Shown: positions 7,181 through 15,475 of the stretch, in pieces
Numbering within the stretch: position 1 is the stretch's first letter
Layout of the letters: each line of letters starts with the position of its first letter
NCBI GenBank assembly: GCA_025055595.1
Contig: JANWWU010000053.1
Coordinates: 1-34,930, forward strand
Direction: 5' to 3'
DNA from: Planctomycetota bacterium
GTDB lineage: Bacteria; Planctomycetota; UBA11346
Length of the DNA: 34,930 nt
Notes under the pieces: generated by a model
The model's database searches: none
What the model was told of the DNA's origin: nothing
Seen by the model: only the letters and a program-made list of their open reading frames with translations
Position numbers and translations under genes: made by a program

Positions 7181-9175
7181 TCATCGTGTCGGATCTTCCC
7201 AGGGGACTTCGATCTTGAGGTTGTCGAGGGCGCTGCCGGGGTGCGCGTGCAGCGCGATGTGCGGCGCAGAGGCTGGCAGGTCGGCGAGGTCGATGAGCGT
7301 GCGGCCGTCGCTGGCGAGGCGGAGGCGACCGGCGTCGATCTCGAGCCGCACGCGGCGGCCGAGCGCGGCGATCGTCGGCGGCAGCGCGATCTCGGCGCGC
7401 GTGTGTCCTTGGTAGCGCACGACGGCGAGGTCGCCGAAGCAGTCGATGCTCAGTTCGCCGATGATCAGGCGCAGGGCGCTGCGGGCTTCGCTGTCGAACT
7501 GCACGACGATGCCGCGATGGACGGGGATGAGGAAGTGCAGTTCGCCGGCTTCGTCGCCCTCGACGGTGAGCCGCCCTTCGACGATCGCCCAGCGTCCGGC
7601 GGCGATGCGCACTGCTCGTGGTAGCGTTGGCTGCGAGAAGTCCTCCTGGATGAGGCGGCGCCACATTCGCTGCTGATCGAACGCTTCATCGCGGCGTTCC
7701 CGTTGGAGCGAGGCCTCGGCGGCGTCGCGTTCCCGCGCGATCGCGATCACGCGGTCGCGCTCGATGCGCACGAGCAGGTAGCCGAGCACGAGACTGGCGA
7801 GCAGCGCCGCGCTGAGCAGGATCGTGGCGCCGAGCAGCAGGCGGAACATCAGCCGCCGGCGCCGTCGTTGCGTCGCGAGCACCGCGACGCGCAGGCGCTC
7901 GGCGGCATGGGTCGGATCGTCGGGCTCCAGCAGGCGCGCCGCGAGGTCGAGGTCGCCGGCCAGCCGTGCGCGCTCGGCGAACGCGAGGCGCGCCTGCGAC
8001 AGGCCGCGCCGCGCGGCCTGATTGTCGGGCCACAGCTCGAGGGCGTCCTCGAAGGCGTGCAGCGCGCGCGCGAAGCCATCGTAGTCGCCGGCAGCGCGGG
8101 CGGCGGCGAGGCGCTCCTCGGCCTTCCCGGTCAACGCGATGCTGTCCTGGTGCTCGAGGAACACCCGCAGGCGCTGACTGAGGGCGCGCACCGTCGAGAA
8201 GCGCGCATCGGGGTCGGTCGCCATCGCTTGGCGCGCGATGTCGCCCAGCTCGCCGGGCGGTATGGCGGCGAGGCAGCGATTCTCGGCCGCGGCAAGCAGG
8301 GTCTCTACCGTCGCCTCGCCGCCATGCGGGGGCTGCCCGGTGAGGATCTCGTAGATGATCGCGCCGAGCAGGTAGATGTCGCTGGCTGGACCGATGCGCT
8401 GGATGTCGGCGCGCGCCATCTCCGGAGCCATGTAGGCAGGGGTGCCGGAGGCGAGCAGCGGCTGGCGGCGCGCTCGCAGATCAGCGAGGCGCACTGCCAG
8501 CCCCCAATCGAAGACGATGACTTCGCCGTAGGTGCCGAGGAAAACGTTCGCGGGCTTGAGATCGCGGTGGATGACGCCCTGGTCGTGGGCATAGGCGACC
8601 GCATCGCAGACCTTGAGCAGGATCTCGATGTGCTGCCGTTGCGTCAGCTCCGTCCAGCGTTCGGCCCAGGTCTCGCCACGCAGGCGGCGCATCGTGTAGA
8701 ACGGCAGGCCGTCCTGATCGATGCCGACTTCATGGACGGGGACGATCCCGGGATGCTCGAGCGATCCGGTCAGTGCCGCTTCGGCGAGCAGCTGGGCGGC
8801 CGTGCGCGCCGAGGCGCCGGGACGCAGGCGCTTCAAAGCCACTTCGCGGCCGAGTCCCGCCTGCACCGCCGACCACACCACCCCCATCCCGCCTTGACCG
8901 ATGACCCCCTGCAGGGTGTAATCGGCCGGCTGCGGATGCGGGGGCGGGGAGAGCCAGCGTCGTGGCGCGTCGCCGGCGTGCGGCAGCGAGGCGTCGGGAA
9001 CCGTCAGGGCGCGCGACAAGCGGGGACGCTGGCGCGGCGCCGGCACCGGACCTTCGCCGGCGACGGTCACAGGCGCGATCCCGAGCGAGGGCGCGGCGAC
9101 GCCGCAGACGCGGCAGCGCGTCTCCTCGGGCGGCAGCTGGCTGCCGCAGCGCAGGCATCGACGATGGTCTTCCAT
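7181..9175 (-). CDS. Membrane Ser/Thr protein kinase with zinc ribbon and C-terminal beta domain
   Basis: Eukaryote-type kinase of 664 residues. In order: a four-cysteine zinc ribbon (Cys7, Cys10, Cys21, Cys24); a Pro-rich linker; a kinase domain from about 85 to 345 with 'GQGGMG' (93-98), Lys115 in VALK, HRDLKPAN (203-210), DWG instead of DFG (223-225) and 'SGTPAYMAPE'. A helical region (about 350-430) follows, then one membrane helix (about 443-469) and a C-terminal ~155-residue beta-rich domain resembling a LamG/concanavalin-like fold ('GRWAIVEGRLTVEG', 'LRLIIGEL', 'GSALDNLKIEV'). Catalytic residues are intact, so it should be active. The C-terminal part would face the periplasm and may sense a ligand. 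It lies 50 bases downstream of the PAS histidine kinase on the same strand. Confidence 0.93.
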   Translation of the reverse strand: MEDHRRCLRCGSQLPPEETRCRVCGVAAPSLGIAPVTVAGEGPVPAPRQRPRLSRALTVPDASLPHAGDAPRRWLSPPPHPQPADYTLQGVIGQGGMGVVWSAVQAGLGREVALKRLRPGASARTAAQLLAEAALTGSLEHPGIVPVHEVGIDQDGLPFYTMRRLRGETWAERWTELTQRQHIEILLKVCDAVAYAHDQGVIHRDLKPANVFLGTYGEVIVFDWGLAVRLADLRARRQPLLASGTPAYMAPEMARADIQRIGPASDIYLLGAIIYEILTGQPPHGGEATVETLLAAAENRCLAAIPPGELGDIARQAMATDPDARFSTVRALSQRLRVFLEHQDSIALTGKAEERLAAARAAGDYDGFARALHAFEDALELWPDNQAARRGLSQARLAFAERARLAGDLDLAARLLEPDDPTHAAERLRVAVLATQRRRRRLMFRLLLGATILLSAALLASLVLGYLLVRIERDRVIAIARERDAAEASLQRERRDEAFDQQRMWRRLIQEDFSQPTLPRAVRIAAGRWAIVEGRLTVEGDEAGELHFLIPVHRGIVVQFDSEARSALRLIIGELSIDCFGDLAVVRYQGHTRAEIALPPTIAALGRRVRLEIDAGRLRLASDGRTLIDLADLPASAPHIALHAHPGSALDNLKIEVPWEDPTR

Positions 9176-9225
9176 ACCTGTTGAGACGCGCTGCCGCGGC
9201 GGAGCTGACTCGGGCGCGCCTCCCC

Positions 9226-10386
9226 TCAGATCGGGATCACGCAGCGGAAGCGAGCCCCGCCGAGGGGGCTGTCTTCGACGGCGATGCTGCCGCCGTGCAG
9301 CTGGACGATGCTCTGCGATACCGCGAGTCCCAAGCCGGTGCCCTGCTGTTTGGTCGTGTGGAAGGGGCTGAAGATCCGTTCGCGATCGGCCTCAGGCACT
9401 CCGGGCCCGTCGTCGTCGACGATGAACTCCAGCCCTTCTGCACTGCGAACGACCGCAAGCACGACGCGGCCGCGTCCGCGACCGGTCTCGCCGATCGCTT
9501 CGATCGCGTTGCGCAGCAGATTGAGCAGGACCTGCTTGAGCTGCGGCCCATCGCAGGCGGGCATGGGACCGCTCCACGCGCCCTGGACGGCGATCTCGAC
9601 GCCCGCGGCCTCGGCATCGGGGGCCGCGAGCGCCGCGACCGATTGCAGCAGCGCCAGGGGATCCTGGGGCCGCCGGTCCAAGCGGCGGGGGCGGGTGAAC
9701 TCGAGCAGGCTGCTGACCGTGCGATCGAGGTCGCGGACGCCGGCGACGATCGCTTCCGCGTAGCGGCGCCGGCGATCGCCGGGGGGGAGATCGGCGAGCA
9801 GGAGGCTCGCGAAACCGGCGATGCCGTTGAGCGGGTTGCGGATCTCGTGTGCGACCCCTGCCGCCATCTCGCCGAGCCGCTGCAGACGATCGACGCGCGC
9901 CGCCTGCTCGGCGAGCCGGCGCAGCTCGGTGACATCCTCGAACACTTCGACGGCTCCGCTGACCCCGCCCTGCTGGTCCCGCAGCGCGTTGGCTCGCGCC
10001 GCCAGGATCAGCCCCCCATGCATCCGTTCCCCGCGCAGCGGTCCGGGCTCGCCGGCGACGATGCGCAACGCCGGGCTCTCGGGAGCCAGAACGCGCCAGT
10101 CCGCTCCCGGTCTCAGGCCAGCGATGATGGCGCACGCTGCCGGATTGGCCATCAGGACGCGGGCCTCGCGGTCGATCGCCACCACTCCGGCAGCGACCCC
10201 ATCCATGACCGCGGCGAGACGGGCATTCGCCGCCGTCAGTTCGGCCTGCTTGGCGACCAGCGTCTGCTCGAGGCGGGTGATGTGCGCGGCGAGCGCGGCC
10301 GTCGTCTCATCGAAGACGCGCAGCGCGGTCGCGAGGTCGAGAGCCTCAGCCGCTGCAGTCGATGAAGCGGGGAGGCGCTGATTCAT
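9226..10386 (-). CDS. PAS-domain sensor histidine kinase, FlrB/FleS-like
   Basis: Cytoplasmic two-component kinase of 386 residues with no membrane helix. An N-terminal coiled coil (about 20-58) leads to a PAS domain (about 58-155, ending 'EVFEDVTELRRL'). A HisKA domain follows with phospho-acceptor His180 in 'GVAHEIRNPLNGIAGF', then the ATPase domain with the N box 'NLLRNAIEAI', 'DDDGPGVP' and 'TTKQQGTGLGLAVS'. The ATG at 10386 was chosen because a longer version would run through upstream genes. It overlaps the end of the FliT/FlgN-like gene by 41 bases. The soluble PAS-HK layout resembles FlrB/FleS and NtrB-type kinases; the flagellar link here is inferred from neighbours. Its partner regulator could be the receiver protein at the head of the run. 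Confidence 0.92.
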   Translation of the reverse strand: MNQRLPASSTAAAEALDLATALRVFDETTAALAAHITRLEQTLVAKQAELTAANARLAAVMDGVAAGVVAIDREARVLMANPAACAIIAGLRPGADWRVLAPESPALRIVAGEPGPLRGERMHGGLILAARANALRDQQGGVSGAVEVFEDVTELRRLAEQAARVDRLQRLGEMAAGVAHEIRNPLNGIAGFASLLLADLPPGDRRRRYAEAIVAGVRDLDRTVSSLLEFTRPRRLDRRPQDPLALLQSVAALAAPDAEAAGVEIAVQGAWSGPMPACDGPQLKQVLLNLLRNAIEAIGETGRGRGRVVLAVVRSAEGLEFIVDDDGPGVPEADRERIFSPFHTTKQQGTGLGLAVSQSIVQLHGGSIAVEDSPLGGARFRCVIPI

Positions 10387-10678
10387 GGCTCTCCGTATAA
10401 GCGCGGGTGCCGCGTCCGCCGACTTGGAACTCGGCGGCGGCAGCAGCGAGCAGACGCTGCCGGCTGGCGGCGAGCGCCGCCGCGGCCGCCAGCCGCGCGG
10501 CATCGACGGCGGGCAGCAACGCGCGCGCCTCGGCTGCCGCCTCCTCCGGGCAGGGTTCTGCAAGCAGCGGCTCGGCCTCCGCCAGCAGCCGTTCTACGGC
10601 ATCGAGGTCGTCGCGCTCGCCAGCAGCCTGCGCTTCGGCGTAGAGCGCGAGCAGCCGGGCCGCCCCCGCCGGCGTCAT
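10346..10678 (-). CDS. Small helical protein, possibly a FliT/FlgN-like flagellar chaperone
   Basis: 110 residues starting at an ATG that overlaps the previous stop (ATGA, 10675-10678). The N-terminal helix 'ARLLALYAEAQAAGERDD' is followed by a Leu/Glu-rich second helix. A long Ala/Leu/Arg helix ends in 'GRGTRAYTE'. This pattern recalls FliT/FlgN export chaperones: an early 'LLxLYxxxxxxxxxxDW' helix and a terminal 'xxaYxx' segment. The similarity is weak and based on pattern only. Codon bias supports coding. The histidine-kinase start lies inside its 3' end. Confidence 0.65.
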   Translation of the reverse strand: MTPAGAARLLALYAEAQAAGERDDLDAVERLLAEAEPLLAEPCPEEAAAEARALLPAVDAARLAAAAALAASRQRLLAAAAAEFQVGGRGTRAYTESHESAPPRFIDCSG

Positions 10679-11403
10679 GGCGTCGCTCCGCGCGGGAGAT
10701 CGGCGACCATCGCGCGCACCGCCGGCAGCAGCTCGCTGGCTGGGAACTGTTCGGAGAACGCTTGAGCCGCCGCACGCGCCCGCGCAGCGTGATCGGCGGC
10801 GCTCGCAGTGTCGTCGGCCATCAGCGCCGATTCTGCGTGGAAGAAGACGGTCAGCCACGCGATGCGCGGCCGGAGATGGGCCGGTGGTTCACGCGGCAGG
10901 GCGGCGAGTTCGGCGAGCGCTTCGGCGAGGATTTGCCGCTTGGCGGTCCGGTCGTTCTCGGCCAGGGCGAGGTCGCGCAGGCATTCGACGATCGCGATGC
11001 GGCTGGCGATCTGCAACTCGATGGCCTGTCCGCGCTGCTGAGGAGGGGTTGCGCGATCGAGGAGATCTCGCTCCTGTCGATGCGTCCGCTGCAGCCACTC
11101 GTCGGCGGCCTGCTGCAGCTCGACAAGGGCGCGATCCCGTTCGCGGCGCGGCGCCGCCAGCTCGGCGAGGGCGACGACGGCGACCGCTGGACGCACGCCG
11201 GGCGTCGTGCGCAGGACCGCTTGGATGCGTTCCTCTCGCTGGCGACTGGCGCGATCGAGCGCCGCGAGCAGGCGGTCCTCGCCCGCCGTCGCATCGCCCA
11301 AGGCTGGCGGCAAGGGCGCCTGGCGCGGCAAAGGCGGCTGCGGCCCCGCAACCTCGCCGCCAACGATGACGGCCACGACGATGAGGACAGCTGCCCACCT
11401 CAT
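10675..11403 (-). CDS. Exported or membrane-anchored helical protein, unknown
   Basis: 242 residues. A hydrophobic N-terminus (residues 2-17, 'RWAAVLIVVAVIVGG') acts as signal peptide or anchor. A Pro-rich linker follows, then an Ala/Leu/Arg-rich helical body with TPR-like character near the end ('TASAADHAARARAAAQAF', 'FPASELLPAVRAMV'). The ATG at 11403 overlaps the stop of the preceding STN/TPR gene (ATGA), indicating translational coupling. No named family recognised. It probably acts in the periplasm with the STN/TPR protein. Confidence 0.8.
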   Translation of the reverse strand: MRWAAVLIVVAVIVGGEVAGPQPPLPRQAPLPPALGDATAGEDRLLAALDRASRQREERIQAVLRTTPGVRPAVAVVALAELAAPRRERDRALVELQQAADEWLQRTHRQERDLLDRATPPQQRGQAIELQIASRIAIVECLRDLALAENDRTAKRQILAEALAELAALPREPPAHLRPRIAWLTVFFHAESALMADDTASAADHAARARAAAQAFSEQFPASELLPAVRAMVADLPRGATP

Positions 11404-13406
11404 TCGCTGATCTCCCCGCGGAAGGCTCGGATCGCTTCTCGCAGCCGGCCGCGCGCGCGCAGGTGCTCGCCAAGCAGCTGCCCCGCGTACGCGCGATCGC
11501 GGTCGCCGAGGGTGGGATCGCGCAACAGACGGCGCAGCTCGGCCTCGCCGCGGTCGTCGTCGCCGGCCAGCAGCAGGCTGCGCGCCATGCCGAGCTGGGC
11601 GGCGTGGCGCAGCTCCTGGCTCGGCTGCTCGTCGAGCACCCGACGATAGGTGGCGGCAGCCTGCTGCGCCAGCTGGGCCTGCTCGCGACGATCGCGCTGC
11701 GCTTGCAGCCACTGGGCGCGCGCGATGTAGAACAGGACGCGCGCGCGCACCGGGCCGGGATAACGGCCCAGTCGACCGACCAGTTCGCCGAGCAGCCGGT
11801 CGAGCTGCTGGCGCAGCGGCGCGGCATCGGCGATCCGCTCGTCGCGCAGCAGGTCTTGCAGCGTCTGCACCGCATGTTCCTCGGCTTCCAGCTCGGCGTA
11901 GCAATAGGCGATGCGGATCAGCACCTGCGGCGCAATCTCGCTGGTCGGGAAGTCCTGGCGCGCCCGCAGGAAAGCGAAGAGCGCGCGCACCGGGGACGGC
12001 TCGCGCTGCCGCAGCCAGCACTCGCCGATGCGGAAGGCCGACTCGGCGTAGATGTTGGCCGGAGCCTTCGGATCGGTCTTGCCGTCGCGCCAGCGACGGT
12101 GCAGGAGCTCGTAGCGCGCGCGCGCCTCCTCGGCGCGGCCGAGGTGGAACGCGCATTCGGCGAGCCAGAAGGCCTGCAGGTCCGGCGCATCGGCCGCGGA
12201 GCGGCCGGTGGCCGCCAGCCAGCGCTGCAGCTGCGCCTCGACTTCCCGCAGACGAGCCGCGACATCCGCCGGCATCGAGCCTTCTTCGCTGCCGATCACC
12301 TGCAGGGCGCGCGTTGCGGCGGTGTACAGAAGCTCGGCGATCAGCAGGCGGGCGGCAGCGACCTCGGCGGCGACCCGCGGATCCTCGGCGTGGTCCTGCA
12401 GCAGGCGATGGAGGTCATCGACGGCATCGTCGTAGGCCGCGACATCCTGCCGGCGATCGCCGATCTGGCGCGCCGCCTGCGCCGACAGCAACAGCACCCG
12501 TGCGGCCTCGGGATCCTTAGGCTCGGCGCGCACCAGCCAGGAGCGCAGGGCGATGCGCGCTTCGACCGGGGATCCGAGGGAAAGCAGGGCTTCGCCGGCG
12601 CCGCGAGCGGCGCGCTGCACCCAGGGCTGCACCGCCGCATCCGGCGAGGCACCGTAGGTATCGATCAGCGACATGTAGAGGCGCAGGGCCTCGGCGGGCC
12701 GTCGCTGTCCAGCCTCCTGCTGGGCGAGCAGCCAGAGCGCTTCGGCTGCGAGCGGTCCGCGCGGCCCGTCCTGCAGGCGCTCGAAGGCGCGGCGCGCCCG
12801 TCGCTCGCGCTCGCTCGCGCTGGGCATCCCGCGATCGATGATCAATCGACGCGTGCTGCCGCCGCCTTCTTCGCGCCAGGTCAGCCCGAGCTGACCGAGC
12901 AAGCGATCGAGCGCCTCATGGTAGGGCAGCGCGGCGACGCGCAGGTGGACCGCGCGCGACAGCTGGGCCGGGCGCTCCTCGTCGAGCGTCATGCCGAGGA
13001 GGGCAGCGAGCTCGCGCACCGCCTCGTCGGCGCTGACCGGACCGAGATCGGCGTCGACCAGCGCCCCGCCGACAGGGGTCTTGGTCACCCGCAGGCGCTC
13101 TCCATAGCGAGGGCTTGCCAGCGGCGGCCCGAGTTCGGCGGGACTCTCGGTCGGCGTCGGGGGAGCGGCGGTCGGCGCGGGCGCCGCGGCGATCCCGAGC
13201 TCGCTGCGGGCCCGCTCGAGCGCGCGGCGCAGCGCTTGGATCTCATCGCTGAAGCGCGGCATGACTTGGGCGCGCTGGGCATCCGCGGCGAGCGGACTCG
13301 TCAGCTGCAGGACGCGCGGTTCGGGGGGCAGGCCCGGCATCGGCGGCGGCGCTGTCTCGCCGGCCACGAGCGCGCTCAGCAGCAGAGAGGCGATGAACGC
13401 CCTCAT
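11400..13406 (-). CDS. Exported protein with STN-like domain and TPR repeats
   Basis: 668 residues. Signal peptide 'MRAFIASLLLSALVAGETA' is followed by a Pro/Ala-rich stretch. A region at about 112-195 reads like a secretin/TonB short N-terminal (STN) domain: 'GPVSADEAVRELAALLGMT', then 'VHLRVAALPYHEALDRLL' and 'LGLTWREEGG'. The remaining ~470 residues are helical repeats of TPR type, e.g. 'AEALRLYMSLIDTYG', 'APQVLIRIAYCYAELEAEE' and 'AATYRRVLDEQPSQE'. There is no secretin beta-domain. STN domains normally occur at the N-terminus of outer-membrane secretins or transducers, so this looks like a periplasmic adaptor. Both ends overlap neighbours by ATGA (13403-13406 and 11400-11403). Confidence 0.85.
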   Translation of the reverse strand: MRAFIASLLLSALVAGETAPPPMPGLPPEPRVLQLTSPLAADAQRAQVMPRFSDEIQALRRALERARSELGIAAAPAPTAAPPTPTESPAELGPPLASPRYGERLRVTKTPVGGALVDADLGPVSADEAVRELAALLGMTLDEERPAQLSRAVHLRVAALPYHEALDRLLGQLGLTWREEGGGSTRRLIIDRGMPSASERERRARRAFERLQDGPRGPLAAEALWLLAQQEAGQRRPAEALRLYMSLIDTYGASPDAAVQPWVQRAARGAGEALLSLGSPVEARIALRSWLVRAEPKDPEAARVLLLSAQAARQIGDRRQDVAAYDDAVDDLHRLLQDHAEDPRVAAEVAAARLLIAELLYTAATRALQVIGSEEGSMPADVAARLREVEAQLQRWLAATGRSAADAPDLQAFWLAECAFHLGRAEEARARYELLHRRWRDGKTDPKAPANIYAESAFRIGECWLRQREPSPVRALFAFLRARQDFPTSEIAPQVLIRIAYCYAELEAEEHAVQTLQDLLRDERIADAAPLRQQLDRLLGELVGRLGRYPGPVRARVLFYIARAQWLQAQRDRREQAQLAQQAAATYRRVLDEQPSQELRHAAQLGMARSLLLAGDDDRGEAELRRLLRDPTLGDRDRAYAGQLLGEHLRARGRLREAIRAFRGEISE

Positions 13407-15430
13407 GAGCGCTGCCCTCCGCTGGCGGCGACGGTCTGACCCGAGAGCAGCCGCCCCAGCAGCACATAGGCCTCGGCGATGACCTGGCGCCGACGGGTGG
13501 CGTCGGGGATCGGTCGCCCCTGGGCGTCGCGATCGGCCAGCCAGCGCGCTTCCTCCGCCAGGATGGCGTATATCTGCCGCAGAGCATTCGCTTCATCGCC
13601 GAGGCGCATCAGGCAGTCGACGAACTCGAGACGCGGCAGCGGATCGTCGCTGCCGGCTTCCAAGGCCAGCGCATACTCCTCGCTCGCCCGGCGCCACGCC
13701 TGGCGGTCGCGGAAGTAGCGCGCCAGAACCAGCGCCGTGTCGGCCGCCCGCTCCGGATAGCGGATGCGCAGATCCTCGAGCCAGCGCACAGCGCGCGCGC
13801 GCTCCGCTTCGTCGGCGGACTGCAGCTGAGCGATCGCCAGACGCACGCGGTCGGCGTAGCCGTCGAGCGTCGGTCGCTCCACTTCGCGCGCGGCGCGCAG
13901 CTCGCGCGTCAGTCCGCTGACCGACAGCGTGAGGACGATCAGCGCCCCGGCGCACATCCCAAGCAGGAGCAAGGCGGCGATCAGCAGCCAGCGCGCGGCC
14001 CGCCATTCGACCGTCGTGATCGTTGCCACTGGCGGATGCAGCGCCTGTGGCGCCGTGCTGGTCGTCGCGGTCGGCGTCAGCACGCTGACGACATCGACGG
14101 CATCCCGCGTCGCCGCTGTCGGCGCGGCCGGCGCGGCCTCCGCTTGTAGCCGCTCGATGTCCTGCGCCTTGCCGACGATCGCCTGCGCGACTTCCGCGGC
14201 CTCGGGCGATCCGGTCGCCTGCGCCAGCTGTTTGACCAGGGCATCGATTTCCGCCTGGTTGATGTTGACTTCGCTGTCGGCGCCGGCTGGGGCCGCGGTC
14301 GCGTGCTTGGCGACGATCGCTTCCACCTCGGCGGGGCTGAGCTCCTGGGTCGTCTTCGTCGCGCGCGGTTCGACTGGGGGTGGGGCGGGTGGCACGACGC
14401 GCGTCGGACGGCCGGCCGGTGCATCGGTGGCGGCTGGAGCGGTTTTGTTGGCCGCCGCCGCGGTCGTGGCTGGGGCGGCCTTGCTGGTGGCAGCGGGGGC
14501 CGCGGCGCCGAGCTCGGCGAGCAGGCGGTCGATGTCGTCTTGGGTCAGAGGCCCTTCGGGCGCGGCAGCTGTGGGCGCTGACGAGGGCACGGCCGGCGCG
14601 GCTTTGCTTGACGAAGCGACCTGGGCGGTCTTGCTGGCGGTGGCCGCGGTCGTGGCTGGGGCGGCCTTGCTGGTGGCAGCGGGAGCCGCGGCGCCGAGCT
14701 CGGCGAGCAGGCGGTCGATGTCGTCCTGGGTCAGATGCCCTTCGGGGGCGGCGGCTGTGGGCGCTGACGAGGGCGCGGCCGGCGCGGCTTTGCTTGAGGA
14801 AGCGATCTGGGCGGTCTTGCTGGCGGTGGCCGCGGTCGTGGCTGGGGCGGCCTTGCTGGTGGCGGCGGGGGGCTCGGCGCCGAGCTCGGCGAGCAGGCGA
14901 TCGATGTCGTCCTGCGCCAGCTTCCCGCCCGCGGCGGCCGCCGGGGGAGCAGCCGCGGCCGCAGCCCCCGCGCCCGGCGCAGCGGCGTCTTGTGCCGTCG
15001 ACGAGGCGACAACCGCTTCTCGAGCGGGCGTCGGCGTCTGCGCGGTGACAGCAGCGGCTGGCTCGGCGGCGCCGAGCTCGGCGAGCAGGCGATCGATGTC
15101 GTCCTGCGCCAGGGGTCCTGGAGGCGGCGCGGCCGCGGCGCCTCCAGCCGCTGGCGCTGCCGCCGCCGATGCTGCGGCTGCGAGGCGGCGCGTCGTCGGA
15201 TTCAGCTCGTTGAGCAGGCGATCGATGTCGTCCTGCCCCAGGCGCTGCCCGCTGTCAGGAACTGCTGGCGACGCCGTGCTGGCAGGGGGTGGGGCGCTGC
15301 CGGGCGACGGCGGGCTGACTGCCGGCGACGACGGGCTGCCTGCCGGCGACGACGCCTGGCCCTCCTCGCTGATGCCCATCTCGGCGAGGAGCCGGTCGAT
15401 CTCGTCTTGTCCGAGAGGTCCGTTGGCCAT
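13403..15430 (-). CDS. Membrane protein with array of FliM/FliN-N-terminus-like peptides
   Basis: 675 residues. Residues 1-405 carry eight copies of a ~15-residue motif of the form 'L-x-QDDIDRLLAELG'. Copies start at residues 5, 63, 106, 170, 232 and 294 (near perfect) and at 363 and 389 (diverged; the last reads 'NINQAEIDALVKQL'). Long Ala/Pro/Ser/Thr linkers separate them. A single hydrophobic helix lies at about 480-503, followed by a ~165-residue helical, TPR-like C-terminal region. The motif matches the 'LSQDEIDALL' peptide at the N-terminus of FliM and FliN/FliY, which in FliM binds phosphorylated CheY. No FliM core or SpoA domain is present. Basic residues flank both sides of the helix, so topology is unclear. 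The gene lies 45 bases after the receiver gene and overlaps the STN/TPR gene by ATGA. Confidence 0.9.
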   Translation of the reverse strand: MANGPLGQDEIDRLLAEMGISEEGQASSPAGSPSSPAVSPPSPGSAPPPASTASPAVPDSGQRLGQDDIDRLLNELNPTTRRLAAAASAAAAPAAGGAAAAPPPGPLAQDDIDRLLAELGAAEPAAAVTAQTPTPAREAVVASSTAQDAAAPGAGAAAAAAPPAAAAGGKLAQDDIDRLLAELGAEPPAATSKAAPATTAATASKTAQIASSSKAAPAAPSSAPTAAAPEGHLTQDDIDRLLAELGAAAPAATSKAAPATTAATASKTAQVASSSKAAPAVPSSAPTAAAPEGPLTQDDIDRLLAELGAAAPAATSKAAPATTAAAANKTAPAATDAPAGRPTRVVPPAPPPVEPRATKTTQELSPAEVEAIVAKHATAAPAGADSEVNINQAEIDALVKQLAQATGSPEAAEVAQAIVGKAQDIERLQAEAAPAAPTAATRDAVDVVSVLTPTATTSTAPQALHPPVATITTVEWRAARWLLIAALLLLGMCAGALIVLTLSVSGLTRELRAAREVERPTLDGYADRVRLAIAQLQSADEAERARAVRWLEDLRIRYPERAADTALVLARYFRDRQAWRRASEEYALALEAGSDDPLPRLEFVDCLMRLGDEANALRQIYAILAEEARWLADRDAQGRPIPDATRRRQVIAEAYVLLGRLLSGQTVAASGGQRS
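14222..15418 (-). repeat. Eight-copy FliM-N-like peptide motif array (within the CDS)
   Basis: Coding copies of the ~15-residue motif lie at 15374-15418, 15200-15244, 15071-15115, 14879-14923, 14693-14737, 14507-14551, 14300-14344 (diverged) and 14222-14266 (diverged). The invariant core of the six good copies is Q-D-[DE]-I-D-R-L-L-x-E. Spacing between successive starts is 58, 43, 64, 62, 62, 69 and 26 residues. Linkers differ in sequence for copies 1-4 but are nearly identical around copies 4-6. Confidence 0.9.
14441..14920 (-). repeat. 186-bp tandem repeat, two full units and one partial
   Basis: Unit 1 is 14735-14920, unit 2 is 14549-14734, and a partial third unit is about 14441-14548. 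Each full unit encodes 62 residues: one peptide motif plus a linker with 'ATSKAAPATTAATASKTAQ' and 'SSKAAPA'. The DNA of the two full units is nearly identical by eye, including synonymous positions. This indicates recent duplication or gene conversion rather than selection on protein alone. It preserves frame, so copy number can vary without breaking the gene. Confidence 0.85.
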
Positions 15431-15475
15431 CCCTCGTGCCTCGTGTGCTCAGCCTGCTCATGGCTCAGCAAGCAA

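Noticed and set aside
7703-9184. Plus-strand open frame of about 490 codons opposite the Ser/Thr kinase
   Set aside because: The minus strand has all kinase motifs; this is its shadow.
14222-15418. Regularly spaced repeats considered as a CRISPR array
   Set aside because: Repeats are in-frame coding motifs with variable spacing and repetitive linkers, not palindromic repeats with unique spacers.
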